In this document: piece by piece, positions 1-8,213 of the stretch
Numbering within the stretch: the first letter of the stretch is position 1
Layout of the letters: the number at the start of each line of letters is the position of its first letter
Assembly (NCBI GenBank): GCA_022737715.1
Contig: JAIITD010000024.1
Coordinates: 1-17,184 of the forward strand
Direction: 5' to 3'
Length of the DNA stretch: 17,184 bases
Source of the DNA: Veillonella sp.
Lineage (GTDB): Bacteria > Bacillota > Negativicutes > Veillonellales > Veillonellaceae
Made by a program: the position numbers and the translations under genes
Notes under the pieces: generated by a model
Told to the model about the DNA's origin: nothing
Database searches by the model: none
Seen by the model: only the letters and a program-made list of their open reading frames with translations

Positions 1-1407
1 AAATATCGTTACCTTGACTTACGCCGTCCAGAAATGCAACGCAACTTGATTTTACGTCACAAGGTAACAAAGGCTATGCGTGATTTCTTCGATAGCCGCG
101 ATTTCCTTGAAATCGAAACACCAATGCTTACAAAATCTACACCAGAAGGCGCTCGTGACTATTTAGTACCTTCTCGTGTGAATGCAGGTACATTCTATGC
201 ATTGCCTCAATCTCCACAAATTTTCAAACAAATTTTGATGGTAGCAGGCTATGAAAAATATTTCCAAATTGTACGTTGTTTCCGCGATGAAGATTTGCGT
301 GCAGACCGTCAACCAGAATTTACACAACTGGACTTGGAAATGAGCTTCGTTGACGAAGAAGACATTTACGCATTGTTAGAACAAATGGTTGCAGACGTGT
401 TCAAAAAGACATTGGGCAAAGAAATCCCATTGCCTATGCCTCGTATTACATGGGATGAAGCGATGGATAAATATGGTTCGGATAAACCAGATCTTCGCTT
501 TGACATGGCTTTCACAGATGTAACTGAACTCGTAAAGGATACTGAATTCAAAGTATTCCGTTCTGTTATCGACAATGGTGGTATCGTAAAAGGTATCGTA
601 GTACCTGGTGATGCAGGTATTCCTCGTCGTGAACTCGATGATTTGGTAGCATACGTAAATCGTTACGGTGCTAAAGGTTTGGCTTGGGCTTGCTTCAATG
701 AAGACGGTTCCATTAAATCTCAAATTATGAAGTTCTTAGGTGAAGACACAATCCGCAATATCGGTGAAAAAATGGGCGCTAAAGGTGGCGACCTCGTATT
801 GATGATTGCTGATAAACCAGCAACTGTTGCTCGTGCACTTGGTGAATTGCGCCTTGAAATGGCTCGTCGTATGAACATGATTGACGAAGATAAATTGGCT
901 TTCACATGGGTAACAGATTTCCCTATGTTCGAATACAATGAAGATGAAAAACGCTATGTTGCTATGCATCATCCGTTCACAATGCCTCGCCACGAAGATC
1001 TTGATAAATTACAATCTGATCCTGGTAGCGTAAAAGCAATCGCTTACGATATGGTATTGAACGGCGTTGAAATCGGCGGCGGTTCCTTGCGTATTTATCA
1101 ATCTGACGTACAAGAAAAAGTATTTAAAGCAATCGGTTTATCCGAAGAAGAAGCTAAATCTAAATTTGGTTTCATGCTTGATGCATTTAAATACGGTGCG
1201 CCACCTCATGCAGGTTGTGCATTTGGCCTTGATCGTCTCGTTATGTTGATGGCTAAACGTCAATCTATCCGCGACGTTATCGCATTCCCTAAAACACAAT
1301 CCGCTTCTGATATCATGAGCCAAGCGCCATCCGAAGTAGAACCTAAACAATTAAAAGAATTACACATAAAACCAGATGTAGAGGAAGAAGAACAATCCTT
1401 GGTATAA
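1..1407 (+). CDS. aspS: Aspartyl-tRNA synthetase, 5'-truncated by window edge
   Basis: Class II aminoacyl-tRNA synthetase that charges tRNA-Asp with aspartate in the cytoplasm. The reading frame is open from base 1, starting KYRYLDLRRPEM, which is the linker after the N-terminal anticodon-binding domain. The true start therefore lies upstream and roughly 120-130 residues are missing; the 468 codons present fit a family length near 590-600. Class II motif 1 lies around 103-180 (ETPMLTKSTPEGARDY), motif 2 around 280-349 (FRDEDLRADRQPEFTQLD) and motif 3 at 1225-1251 (GLDRLVMLM). The bacterial GAD insertion lies between motifs 2 and 3. The C-terminus has the usual bacterial FPKTQSASD block, then an acidic tail. 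Whether the enzyme also charges tRNA-Asn cannot be judged, because the anticodon-binding domain is outside the window. No clear terminator follows; a 6S RNA promoter lies about 60 bases downstream. Confidence 0.97.
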   Translation, partial: KYRYLDLRRPEMQRNLILRHKVTKAMRDFFDSRDFLEIETPMLTKSTPEGARDYLVPSRVNAGTFYALPQSPQIFKQILMVAGYEKYFQIVRCFRDEDLRADRQPEFTQLDLEMSFVDEEDIYALLEQMVADVFKKTLGKEIPLPMPRITWDEAMDKYGSDKPDLRFDMAFTDVTELVKDTEFKVFRSVIDNGGIVKGIVVPGDAGIPRRELDDLVAYVNRYGAKGLAWACFNEDGSIKSQIMKFLGEDTIRNIGEKMGAKGGDLVLMIADKPATVARALGELRLEMARRMNMIDEDKLAFTWVTDFPMFEYNEDEKRYVAMHHPFTMPRHEDLDKLQSDPGSVKAIAYDMVLNGVEIGGGSLRIYQSDVQEKVFKAIGLSEEEAKSKFGFMLDAFKYGAPPHAGCAFGLDRLVMLMAKRQSIRDVIAFPKTQSASDIMSQAPSEVEPKQLKELHIKPDVEEEEQSLV

Positions 1408-1446
1408 TCGTAAGGAAACGTATTATAAAAGGACCGCAAGAATTGC

Positions 1447-1496
1447 TAAAATTTTAAAAGTCAAGTCTTGTAAATGATAAATCTTTCTGCTACTAT
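1447..1496 (+). promoter_or_regulatory. Promoter of 6S RNA with A/T-rich upstream element
   Basis: TTGTAA at 1468-1473 and TACTAT at 1491-1496 are separated by exactly 17 bases, a good housekeeping-sigma promoter. The tract AAAATTTTAAAAG (1448-1460) sits where an UP element would contact the RNA polymerase alpha C-terminal domain. The predicted transcription start is near 1503, just before the closing stem of the 6S RNA. The -10/-35 call is read directly from sequence; its activity is inferred. Confidence 0.72.
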
Positions 1497-1502
1497 TTAT
1501 GT

Positions 1503-1682
1503 ATAAGATATCCCTGCCATGTGCGTGTGATATCGCAGTTTTGAGCCAACACATTTTCTTCGGGAGTCCGGAACTCTCGTCTGAACGTTACGCCCTCACG
1601 GGACAACTGAAGGATGAGGAGGACACCCACCTGCTCTTGCAGGATCAAAACGCGGTACATTACGGCATGGTGGGGCTTTTTT
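1503..1682 (+). ncRNA. ssrS: 6S RNA (regulator of sigma-A RNA polymerase holoenzyme)
   Basis: 6S RNA mimics an open promoter and sequesters housekeeping RNA polymerase holoenzyme, mainly in stationary phase. A 10-bp closing stem pairs 1512-1521 (CCCTGCCATG) with 1666-1675 (CATGGTGGGG). A 4-bp extension joins GTGT 1525-1528 to ACAT 1657-1660, and an inner stem pairs GTTTTGA 1538-1544 with TCAAAAC 1645-1651. The GAGCC element at 1543-1547 resembles the GAGCC block of E. coli 6S RNA. On the 3' side of the central region a small hairpin CCTGC-TCTT-GCAGG (1630-1643) follows GGACACCCA, as in known 6S RNAs. Total length is about 180 nt, typical for the family. It lies between aspS and rarA; I recall a similar position for Bacillus 6S-1 near aspS. 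The T-tract 1677-1682 directly after the closing stem gives a natural 3' end. A 63-codon reading frame overlapping it is not credible as protein. Confidence 0.88.
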
Positions 1683-1708
1683 GCATGTAAAAAATGAATG
1701 GAGGTAGC

Positions 1709-3013
1709 ATGGATAGTTTATTTGATGCATTACCTACGAATAAATATGAACCATTACCGGTGCGAATGAGACCGACAGAACTTGATCATTTATATGGTCA
1801 AGAACAAGCGGTAGGGAAGGGGACATTCCTTCGTGCCATGGTGGAAAAGGATACAATACCATCCATGTTGTTTTACGGACCTTGTGGGACTGGTAAAACG
1901 ACATTAGCCGGTATTATTGCTAAGATGAGCAATAGTCATTTTGTCAATTTAAATGCTACAAATGCTGGTATCGGTGAATTGCGAAATATTATAGAAGATG
2001 CGCGCAAACGCGTTCGCTCTTTGCAACAACGAACCATCTTGTTCCTAGATGAAATACATCGCTTCAATAAGAGCCAACAAGATGTGCTCTTGCCTTGTGT
2101 TGAAGATGGTACGATTATCCTTATTGGGGCCACTACAGAAAATCCATTTTTTGAAGTCAATCGCCCATTATTATCGCGGTTACGCCTTATAACATTAGAG
2201 GCTTTAACGCCTAAGGCAATTAGCCAAATTTTAAAACGGGCTCTTACGGATAGCGAAGTAGGGTTAGGCACTCGTAACTTACAAGTTAAGGATGAGTTGC
2301 TTGAGGATATAGGTATCTTCGTCAATGGTGATGGTCGTATGGCACTCAATATTTTAGAGCAAGCTGCGGCCATGGTGCACGATGGCGAAGAAATCACCTT
2401 GGAAATTCTAGAAAAGGTCGTAGGCCGTCGCATTTATACATACGATAAAAAAGGGGATAGCCACTACAATACGATTTCCGCCTTTATTAAAAGTATGCGC
2501 GGATCAGATGTGCAGGCTACACTCCATTATTTAGCGCGTATGATAGAGGCTGGTGAGGACCCTAATTTCATTGCTCGCCGCATTGTCATTTGTGCAGCTG
2601 AGGATGTAGGTTTAGCAGATCCACAGGCCTTGATATTGGCTAATGCAGCAGCACAGGCGGCTCATATGGTGGGATTTCCTGAGGCCCGTATCATTTTATC
2701 GGAGGCAGCGTGCTATGTGGCATTAGCGCCTAAGAGTAATTCTGCATATCTAGGTATTGATGCGGCTATTTCTGATGTGCGTCATAAAGATTGTGGGCAA
2801 GTACCGGACCATTTACGTGACAGCCACTATAGTGGGGCTAGTAAACTAGGACATGGGCTAACTTATAAATATGCTCATAACTATCCGAATGGATACGTTA
2901 AGCAACAATATTTGCCGGATCCTTTGGTAAATGCTGAGTATTATAAGGGCGTCGATCGTGGGGTAGAACATAATTTGTTAAAAGATTGGAACGATAGACG
3001 TAAAGATAAATAG
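1709..3013 (+). CDS. rarA: Replication-associated recombination protein A (RarA/MgsA), AAA+ ATPase
   Basis: RarA is a tetrameric clamp-loader-like AAA+ ATPase that acts at stalled replication forks. Read from ATG 1709 it is 434 residues, close to the family norm of 420-450. It has Walker A GPCGTGKT at residues 57-64, with Cys where Pro is usual. Walker B is LFLDEIHRF with D114/E115, and sensor 1 is GATTENP from residue 140. The C-terminal half carries the MgsA-type tetramerisation region, ending LPDPLVNAEYY and a basic tail. Start choice: ATG 1709 has GGAGG at 1700-1704, although only 4 bases separate them. The in-frame ATG at 1694 has no ribosome binding site and sits 12 bases after the 6S T-tract, so it is less likely. 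No separate promoter is visible in the 26 bases after 6S RNA, so expression may depend on read-through. Confidence 0.95.
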   Translation: MDSLFDALPTNKYEPLPVRMRPTELDHLYGQEQAVGKGTFLRAMVEKDTIPSMLFYGPCGTGKTTLAGIIAKMSNSHFVNLNATNAGIGELRNIIEDARKRVRSLQQRTILFLDEIHRFNKSQQDVLLPCVEDGTIILIGATTENPFFEVNRPLLSRLRLITLEALTPKAISQILKRALTDSEVGLGTRNLQVKDELLEDIGIFVNGDGRMALNILEQAAAMVHDGEEITLEILEKVVGRRIYTYDKKGDSHYNTISAFIKSMRGSDVQATLHYLARMIEAGEDPNFIARRIVICAAEDVGLADPQALILANAAAQAAHMVGFPEARIILSEAACYVALAPKSNSAYLGIDAAISDVRHKDCGQVPDHLRDSHYSGASKLGHGLTYKYAHNYPNGYVKQQYLPDPLVNAEYYKGVDRGVEHNLLKDWNDRRKDK

Positions 3014-3026
3014 AATAGTCAATATA

Positions 3027-3040
3027 TGGTATAATATAAT
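3027..3040 (+). promoter_or_regulatory. Extended -10 promoter for ftsK
   Basis: TGG directly precedes a consensus TATAAT at 3030-3035, giving the extended -10 form TGnTATAAT; a second TATAAT overlaps at 3035-3040. No convincing -35 hexamer is found 16-18 bases upstream, which an extended -10 promoter can tolerate. It lies in the 77-base gap between rarA and ftsK. Confidence 0.55.
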
Positions 3041-3090
3041 GATGATTTGAAATAGATTTTTATATAAAAGTAAGGGGTTTGTATACGATT

Positions 3091-5784
3091 ATGGCAGAAG
3101 AGAAAAAAACTTCTACACGAGGGCGGAAGCCTCGCAAAAAACGAGCTACACCGGCACCAAAAAAAGAAGGATTTTCACTGCGTAATGAAGTGAAAGGCAT
3201 TATTGTCATAGGTGTTGCCATACTGGCATTACTGGGCTTTTTTGGCTTTGATTTAGGCATTGTAGGCGAAATATTGACGGGGATATTTCGCTATGGATTT
3301 GGCTTTGGGGGCATAATTCCATGCATTGCTGTACTATGGCTTGGATGGCGTTTGTTATACCAAGGTAAATTTATGTCTATTACACGTCGTGGTCTTCTCA
3401 TAACAGTTTTTTACTTATTAGCTATTACCATGGTTCCACTTTGTCGTGTACCTGTGGGTGATGAATTGGCGACTACAGCGCTTGCAGATCAAGGTGGTGT
3501 TGTGGGCGGTTTCTTGGCTTCCTTTATACGAACTATGTTCGGTGAAGTTGGCTCCATTATTGTTGTCGCCGTACTTATGCTTTGCTGTGGTCTCCTTATT
3601 ACGCGCCTATCCTTAGGTAACGGATTGCGTAAGGCTGCTGATAAAACGCAAGTAGGCCTTGATAAGGCAAAAGAAGTGGCTGTTGAAAAGGTAGCGGTGG
3701 CCAAAGAGGTTATCGAAGATTGGAATGAACAGCGTAAAGAAGCAGCACAGCGCAAGGCTTATGACCGCGAAAAGGATACGCGATATACTGATGCAGCTCA
3801 GAATGCTGTAGAGGTTCTTGAAAATAGAGGTGTTGTAGCTGCTAATGATGACTATGAAGTTGAGCCAATCGATACACATACGCCTTCTTCTTGGAAAGAA
3901 TTAGCTGAGTTAGAGGCTCGTAATAGAGCGGCAGAACGATTAGCGCAAATCTCTGAAGAATCTGGCGATGATGTTGATAATAGTGAAATCCATACTGAAA
4001 GTACCGGTGATGATTCAAAATCAATGCCTGCATGGCTTCATGATCATGATGAGGAACATGCCGATATTGAAGAATTTGATACAGATAACAGTGTTGAGGA
4101 TGATGTGCGTAGCACTGATAAATCAGACACAGAAGAGTACTCCTATCAACCAACAACTATAGGACCACTTGAGACAAACCATGCGGCGATTGCTAGTGCC
4201 GTGCCTGGTACAGGTGCAGCTGCTAGTTCTGTTAGTGCTGGTGCAGGCATGAGTTCTATGCCGTTATCTGTACCATCTTTGGCAAGTACTGCTGAGGATA
4301 CAGCACAGGTAGCTGTTTCTAAAGATGGACAGATTCATAGAACTTACGATAGACCATATCATTTCCCAAGCCTTGATATTTTGGCGAAAGGGGAGGTAGG
4401 TCAAAATAATAATGACGAGGTCGCGTATAATGCGATGCGCCTCGAAGATGTTTTATCTAGCTTTGGCATTTCTGCTAAGGTAGTTAATGCTACGCAAGGC
4501 CCAACCGTAACACGATATGAAATTGAACCAGCCCAAGGTGTTAAGGTAAGTAGAATCGTAAACTTAACAGATGACATTGCCTTGAATCTAGCAGCTCAAC
4601 ATATACGTATGGAGGCACCAATTCCTGGTAAATCTGCTATTGGTATCGAGGTACCTAATACGAAAACAGAAGCCGTTCACTTGCGTGATGTACTTGATTG
4701 TAGTGACTTTAAAGAGGCGCGTGGTGGTATTCCAGTCGGCCTTGGTAAGGATATCGCTGGCAAACCTGTGATTACTGATTTGGCTAAGATGCCACATTTA
4801 TTGGTGGCTGGTACGACAGGATCTGGTAAATCTGTATGTGTAAATACATTGATTTCCAGTATTCTCTTTAGTCGTAAACCAGAAGAGGTTAAGTTATTAC
4901 TGATCGACCCTAAGATGGTTGAATTGTCTGTTTATAATGGTATTCCTCATTTGATGGCACCAGTTGTAACAGATATGAAAAAAGCAGCTGCTGTATTGCG
5001 TTGGGCCGTTCGTGAGATGGAAGCTCGTTACAAGGCGTTTGCTGCATCTGGCAAGCGCGATATTAAAAGCTATAATGAGGCTCATCCTAAATCGGCAATG
5101 CCTCTCATTGTATTGATTATTGATGAGTTGGCGGACTTGATGATGACTGCGCCTGATGATATTGAAGAATCTATTAGTCGATTGGCTCAGATGGCACGTG
5201 CTGCCGGTATTCATATGGTACTAGCTACACAACGTCCATCTGTTAACGTTATTACTGGTTCTATTAAAGCCAACGTGCCAAGCCGTATTTCCTTTGCCGT
5301 AGGTTCTCAAATCGACTCTCGTACAATCCTCGATATGGCGGGGGCTGAAAAACTATTAGGCAAAGGTGATATGTTGTTCTCTCCAATTGGCGCTAATAAA
5401 CCAATTCGTGTACAAGGTGCTTTCATCTCAGATGATGAAGTGGAACATTTAGTAGAGTTTGTAAAACAACAACGAGAACCAGAATATGATGATACAGTAA
5501 CGGCTGAGGCAGAGAAGGAATCTGCAACACAAGATAATGATGAACAAGATATTTATCGTGATGAGTTATTAGAACGAGCTGTCAATCTTGTGATGGAATC
5601 TGGTCAAGCATCAGTATCTATGTTGCAACGTAGATTCCGTATCGGCTATACGCGTGCTGCACGTCTTGTAGATACCATGGAGGATCTTAAAATTGTAGGT
5701 CCTAACATGGGCAGTAAAGCACGAGAAATTTTAATGAGTCCAGAACAGGTGAAAGCTCGATACTTCTCTGATTCTGAGGAATAG
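3091..5784 (+). CDS. ftsK: DNA translocase FtsK/SpoIIIE family
   Basis: Septal, membrane-anchored hexameric motor that pumps chromosomal DNA during division. Read from ATG 3091 it is 897 residues. A basic N-terminus (RGRKPRKKR) precedes about four hydrophobic segments within residues 35-175. Next come a charged coiled segment, an acidic, low-complexity linker (about 230-345) and an Ala/Ser-rich stretch. The motor has Walker A GTTGSGKS at 574-581 and Walker B LIVLIIDE with D678/E679. A C-terminal winged-helix gamma domain (about 827-890) has the typical FRIGYTRAARLVD wording and would read polar guide sequences. Start choice: an in-frame TTG at 3079 lies only one base from the AAGGGG Shine-Dalgarno, so ATG 3091 is preferred despite a long 13-base spacing. 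It is followed after 13 bases by a RodZ-like gene, matching the FtsK/SpoIIIE-RodZ neighbourhood seen in Bacillus. Confidence 0.95.
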   Translation: MAEEKKTSTRGRKPRKKRATPAPKKEGFSLRNEVKGIIVIGVAILALLGFFGFDLGIVGEILTGIFRYGFGFGGIIPCIAVLWLGWRLLYQGKFMSITRRGLLITVFYLLAITMVPLCRVPVGDELATTALADQGGVVGGFLASFIRTMFGEVGSIIVVAVLMLCCGLLITRLSLGNGLRKAADKTQVGLDKAKEVAVEKVAVAKEVIEDWNEQRKEAAQRKAYDREKDTRYTDAAQNAVEVLENRGVVAANDDYEVEPIDTHTPSSWKELAELEARNRAAERLAQISEESGDDVDNSEIHTESTGDDSKSMPAWLHDHDEEHADIEEFDTDNSVEDDVRSTDKSDTEEYSYQPTTIGPLETNHAAIASAVPGTGAAASSVSAGAGMSSMPLSVPSLASTAEDTAQVAVSKDGQIHRTYDRPYHFPSLDILAKGEVGQNNNDEVAYNAMRLEDVLSSFGISAKVVNATQGPTVTRYEIEPAQGVKVSRIVNLTDDIALNLAAQHIRMEAPIPGKSAIGIEVPNTKTEAVHLRDVLDCSDFKEARGGIPVGLGKDIAGKPVITDLAKMPHLLVAGTTGSGKSVCVNTLISSILFSRKPEEVKLLLIDPKMVELSVYNGIPHLMAPVVTDMKKAAAVLRWAVREMEARYKAFAASGKRDIKSYNEAHPKSAMPLIVLIIDELADLMMTAPDDIEESISRLAQMARAAGIHMVLATQRPSVNVITGSIKANVPSRISFAVGSQIDSRTILDMAGAEKLLGKGDMLFSPIGANKPIRVQGAFISDDEVEHLVEFVKQQREPEYDDTVTAEAEKESATQDNDEQDIYRDELLERAVNLVMESGQASVSMLQRRFRIGYTRAARLVDTMEDLKIVGPNMGSKAREILMSPEQVKARYFSDSEE

Positions 5785-5797
5785 AAAGGGATATACT

Positions 5798-6250
5798 GTG
5801 GCTGAGTTAGGTGAAGAATTACGTCGAGAACGAGTACGTAGAAATCTCACATTTAAAGATATTGAACAAGTACTTCATATTAAAACAACCTATTTAGAAG
5901 CCATCGAAGATGGAAACTATGCAGTTATCCCAGGACGTGTATATGCTAAAGGTTTTATTCGCAATTATGGAAATTACCTTGGCCTTGATGGAGACCGCTT
6001 AGTGAAGGTTTATCAAAATCAAGTAGGTGAAGTGGATACATTTACGATACGTCCTATTATGCGTCAAAAGAAACAGGAAACCATTAATTCTGTGCAAAGT
6101 GAGTATGTTGAACATCAGATGGCAAAACGTCGTATGTCTCTTGAAACGAGACAGAAAAAGCGACAACGATCCATTGAACAAGAACGCATTATGCTTGCTA
6201 TTATTGCCGTATTCATGGTGGTATTTTTAATATGGTTGTTTTTATTCTGA
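5798..6250 (+). CDS. Short RodZ-like helix-turn-helix membrane protein
   Basis: 150-residue protein with an N-terminal HTH_25-type domain (residues about 4-70: GEELRRERVRRNLTFKDIEQ, then KTTYLEAIEDGNY and a YAKGFIRNYGNYLGLD block). A highly basic, Gln/Arg/Lys-rich linker follows (about 100-130), then one hydrophobic helix at 131-150 that ends the protein. In RodZ the cytoplasmic HTH domain binds MreB and a periplasmic domain follows the membrane helix; here nothing follows. The stop is a clean TGA and the 34 bases downstream hold no continuation, so I read this as a naturally short form rather than an obvious frameshift. The GTG start at 5798 is supported by AAAGGG 7 bases upstream. It probably belongs to the ftsK transcript. 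A membrane-tethered DNA-binding regulator is an alternative role. Confidence 0.8.
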   Translation: MAELGEELRRERVRRNLTFKDIEQVLHIKTTYLEAIEDGNYAVIPGRVYAKGFIRNYGNYLGLDGDRLVKVYQNQVGEVDTFTIRPIMRQKKQETINSVQSEYVEHQMAKRRMSLETRQKKRQRSIEQERIMLAIIAVFMVVFLIWLFLF

Positions 6251-6284
6251 GATACATCGTTACAGTTAAAGGAAGGTTATATTG

Positions 6285-8213
6285 ATGGATACATTTTTAG
6301 TTACAGAGCGCGCAGATATGGAAGCGCGCGGATGGGCAGAACTCGACTTTGTGCTCATCAGTGGCGATGCGTATGTAGATCATCCATCTTTTGCGCCTGC
6401 CGTAATTGGTCGTTATCTTGAATCCAAAGGCTATCGAGTTGGTATTATTGCCCAACCTGATTGGAATGATGTTAATGCTTTTAAAAAGTTAGGAAAGCCT
6501 CGCCTTGCATCGCTTGTTACTGCAGGTAACTTAGATTCCATGCTCAATAAGTTTACGGCGGCCAAAAAAATCCGTCGTGAAGATGATTACTCACCGGGAG
6601 GTGAGGCAGGACATCGTCCAGATAGAGCTACCTTGGTATACTCTAACCGCATGAAAGAAGCTTATCGTGATGTGCCTCTCATCATTGGTGGTATTGAAGC
6701 TTCATTGCGCCGTTTCGGTCATTATGATTATTGGTCGGATACGGTGCGTCGGTCTATTCTTGTAGATTCAAAGGCTGATGTACTCATATATGGCATGGGT
6801 GAATTGCAGATTATAGAGTTAGCCGAAGCACTTGATCAAAATCGATTTGAAGAATCATTGCCAAATATTCGTGGCATTTGTTATATGTCAAAAGAGATTC
6901 CATCTATTGAGTGCGTTGAATGCCCTTCTTTTGAAGAAATCAAGGCTGATAAAATGGCCTTTGCCGATGCATTCCGCATTCAATATGATGAACAAGATCC
7001 ATTTTATGGACGACCTATTGTACAAAAACATGGTGATCGCTATGTCGTACAAAATGTACCAGCCTTACCATTAACACAGGAACAAATGGATGCGGCTTAT
7101 GATTTACCATACACCCGTAAATGGCATCCTTCTTATGATGATAAAGGGGGCGTCCCTGCATTAAGCGAGGTGCAGTTCAGTCTCGTTAGTCATCGTGGTT
7201 GTTTTGGTAGCTGTTCGTTCTGCGCCATTACGAACCATCAAGGCCGAATCATTCAAAATCGCAGTCATCAGTCCTTGATTGATGAAGCGAAATTGATGAT
7301 TGGTATGGATGACTTCAAAGGCTACATTCACGATGTAGGGGGGCCAACGGCCAATTTTAGACATTTAGCCTGTGATAAACAAGCTGTTTTTGGTGCTTGT
7401 AAAGGTCGTACCTGTGCGGCGCCAGAACCTTGTGAAAATTTGAATACGAATCACGATGATTATATTGCATTGCTTCGGAAGTTACGCAAGCTAAAGGGCG
7501 TAAAAAAGGTCTTTGTACGATCTGGATTACGTTACGATTATGTGCTTGCAGATAATAATAAAGCCTTTGTAAAGGAACTTTGTGAACATCATGTTAGCGG
7601 TCAGCTAAAGGTTGCACCTGAACATGTATCCAAACGTGTAACTACTATGATGGGCAAGGCTGGTAAAGAAGAATTTTTGACCTTTAAAAAATGGTTTGAA
7701 GAGGCAAATCGCGAGTTAGGTAAAAAACAATATTTAGTTCCTTATTTTATGAGTTCTCATCCAGGATGTACATTAGAGGATGCCATAGAATTAGCAGAAT
7801 TTTTACGAGATCAGCATATGTATCCTGAACAAGTGCAAGATTTTATTCCTACACCGGGCAGTCTTTCAACGTGTATGTATTATACGGGGATTAATCCTCT
7901 TGATGGTAAGCCTGTTTACGTGGCTAAAAAAGGTCGTGACAAGGCTAAGCAACGGGCTTTGATGCAATATAAAAACATTGAAAATTACGACTTAGTAAAA
8001 GAGGCTCTAATAGAAGCTAATCGGCGTGATTTAATTGGCTTTGGACCTGAGTGCTTAATTCCACCTAGACCAATTGGACAAGGTAAAATGCAAAATCAAG
8101 GACGTAAAAAATCAGGTCAATCGAGAGGCGGTCAATCTCGATATGCTAGAAGTGGTTCTCCTTCACGGGTCAATAAGACTAAGGGAGAACGTAAAAGGAG
8201 ATTTACGCGATGA
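6285..8213 (+). CDS. ygiQ: YgiQ-family (UPF0313) radical SAM protein
   Basis: 642-residue cytoplasmic radical S-adenosylmethionine protein. The N-terminal half has the family's opening wording (DFVLISGDAYVDHPSF, then PLIIGGIEASLRRF and YDYWSD). The [4Fe-4S]-binding CxxxCxxC motif is C306-FGS-C310-SF-C313, within SHRGCFGSCSFCAITNHQGR. A second Cys-rich stretch, GACKGRTCAAPEPCEN, follows. Other family-like blocks are SGQLKVAPEHVS and QVQDFIPTPGS. The last ~40 residues are a Gly/Ser/Arg/Lys-rich basic tail, perhaps RNA- or ribosome-contacting (inference). The reaction of this family is not settled as far as I know. ATG 6285 is chosen over the adjacent TTG 6282 because AAGGAAGG ends 8 bases upstream. 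The stop codon overlaps the next gene's start (ATGA). Confidence 0.9.
   Translation: MDTFLVTERADMEARGWAELDFVLISGDAYVDHPSFAPAVIGRYLESKGYRVGIIAQPDWNDVNAFKKLGKPRLASLVTAGNLDSMLNKFTAAKKIRREDDYSPGGEAGHRPDRATLVYSNRMKEAYRDVPLIIGGIEASLRRFGHYDYWSDTVRRSILVDSKADVLIYGMGELQIIELAEALDQNRFEESLPNIRGICYMSKEIPSIECVECPSFEEIKADKMAFADAFRIQYDEQDPFYGRPIVQKHGDRYVVQNVPALPLTQEQMDAAYDLPYTRKWHPSYDDKGGVPALSEVQFSLVSHRGCFGSCSFCAITNHQGRIIQNRSHQSLIDEAKLMIGMDDFKGYIHDVGGPTANFRHLACDKQAVFGACKGRTCAAPEPCENLNTNHDDYIALLRKLRKLKGVKKVFVRSGLRYDYVLADNNKAFVKELCEHHVSGQLKVAPEHVSKRVTTMMGKAGKEEFLTFKKWFEEANRELGKKQYLVPYFMSSHPGCTLEDAIELAEFLRDQHMYPEQVQDFIPTPGSLSTCMYYTGINPLDGKPVYVAKKGRDKAKQRALMQYKNIENYDLVKEALIEANRRDLIGFGPECLIPPRPIGQGKMQNQGRKKSGQSRGGQSRYARSGSPSRVNKTKGERKRRFTR

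Noticed and set aside
1499..1690. 63-codon open reading frame between aspS and rarA
   Set aside because: It starts inside the promoter region without a ribosome binding site and coincides with the 6S RNA, whose paired stems explain the sequence.
1694..1708. Upstream ATG 1694 as the rarA start
   Set aside because: No Shine-Dalgarno precedes it, it follows the 6S T-tract within 12 bases, and the added residues MNGGS encode the ribosome binding site of the ATG at 1709.
1936..2433. 165-codon minus-strand frame opposite rarA
   Set aside because: It lies wholly within the well-supported rarA gene, has no recognisable family or ribosome binding site, and is Ser/Arg-rich antisense shadow sequence.
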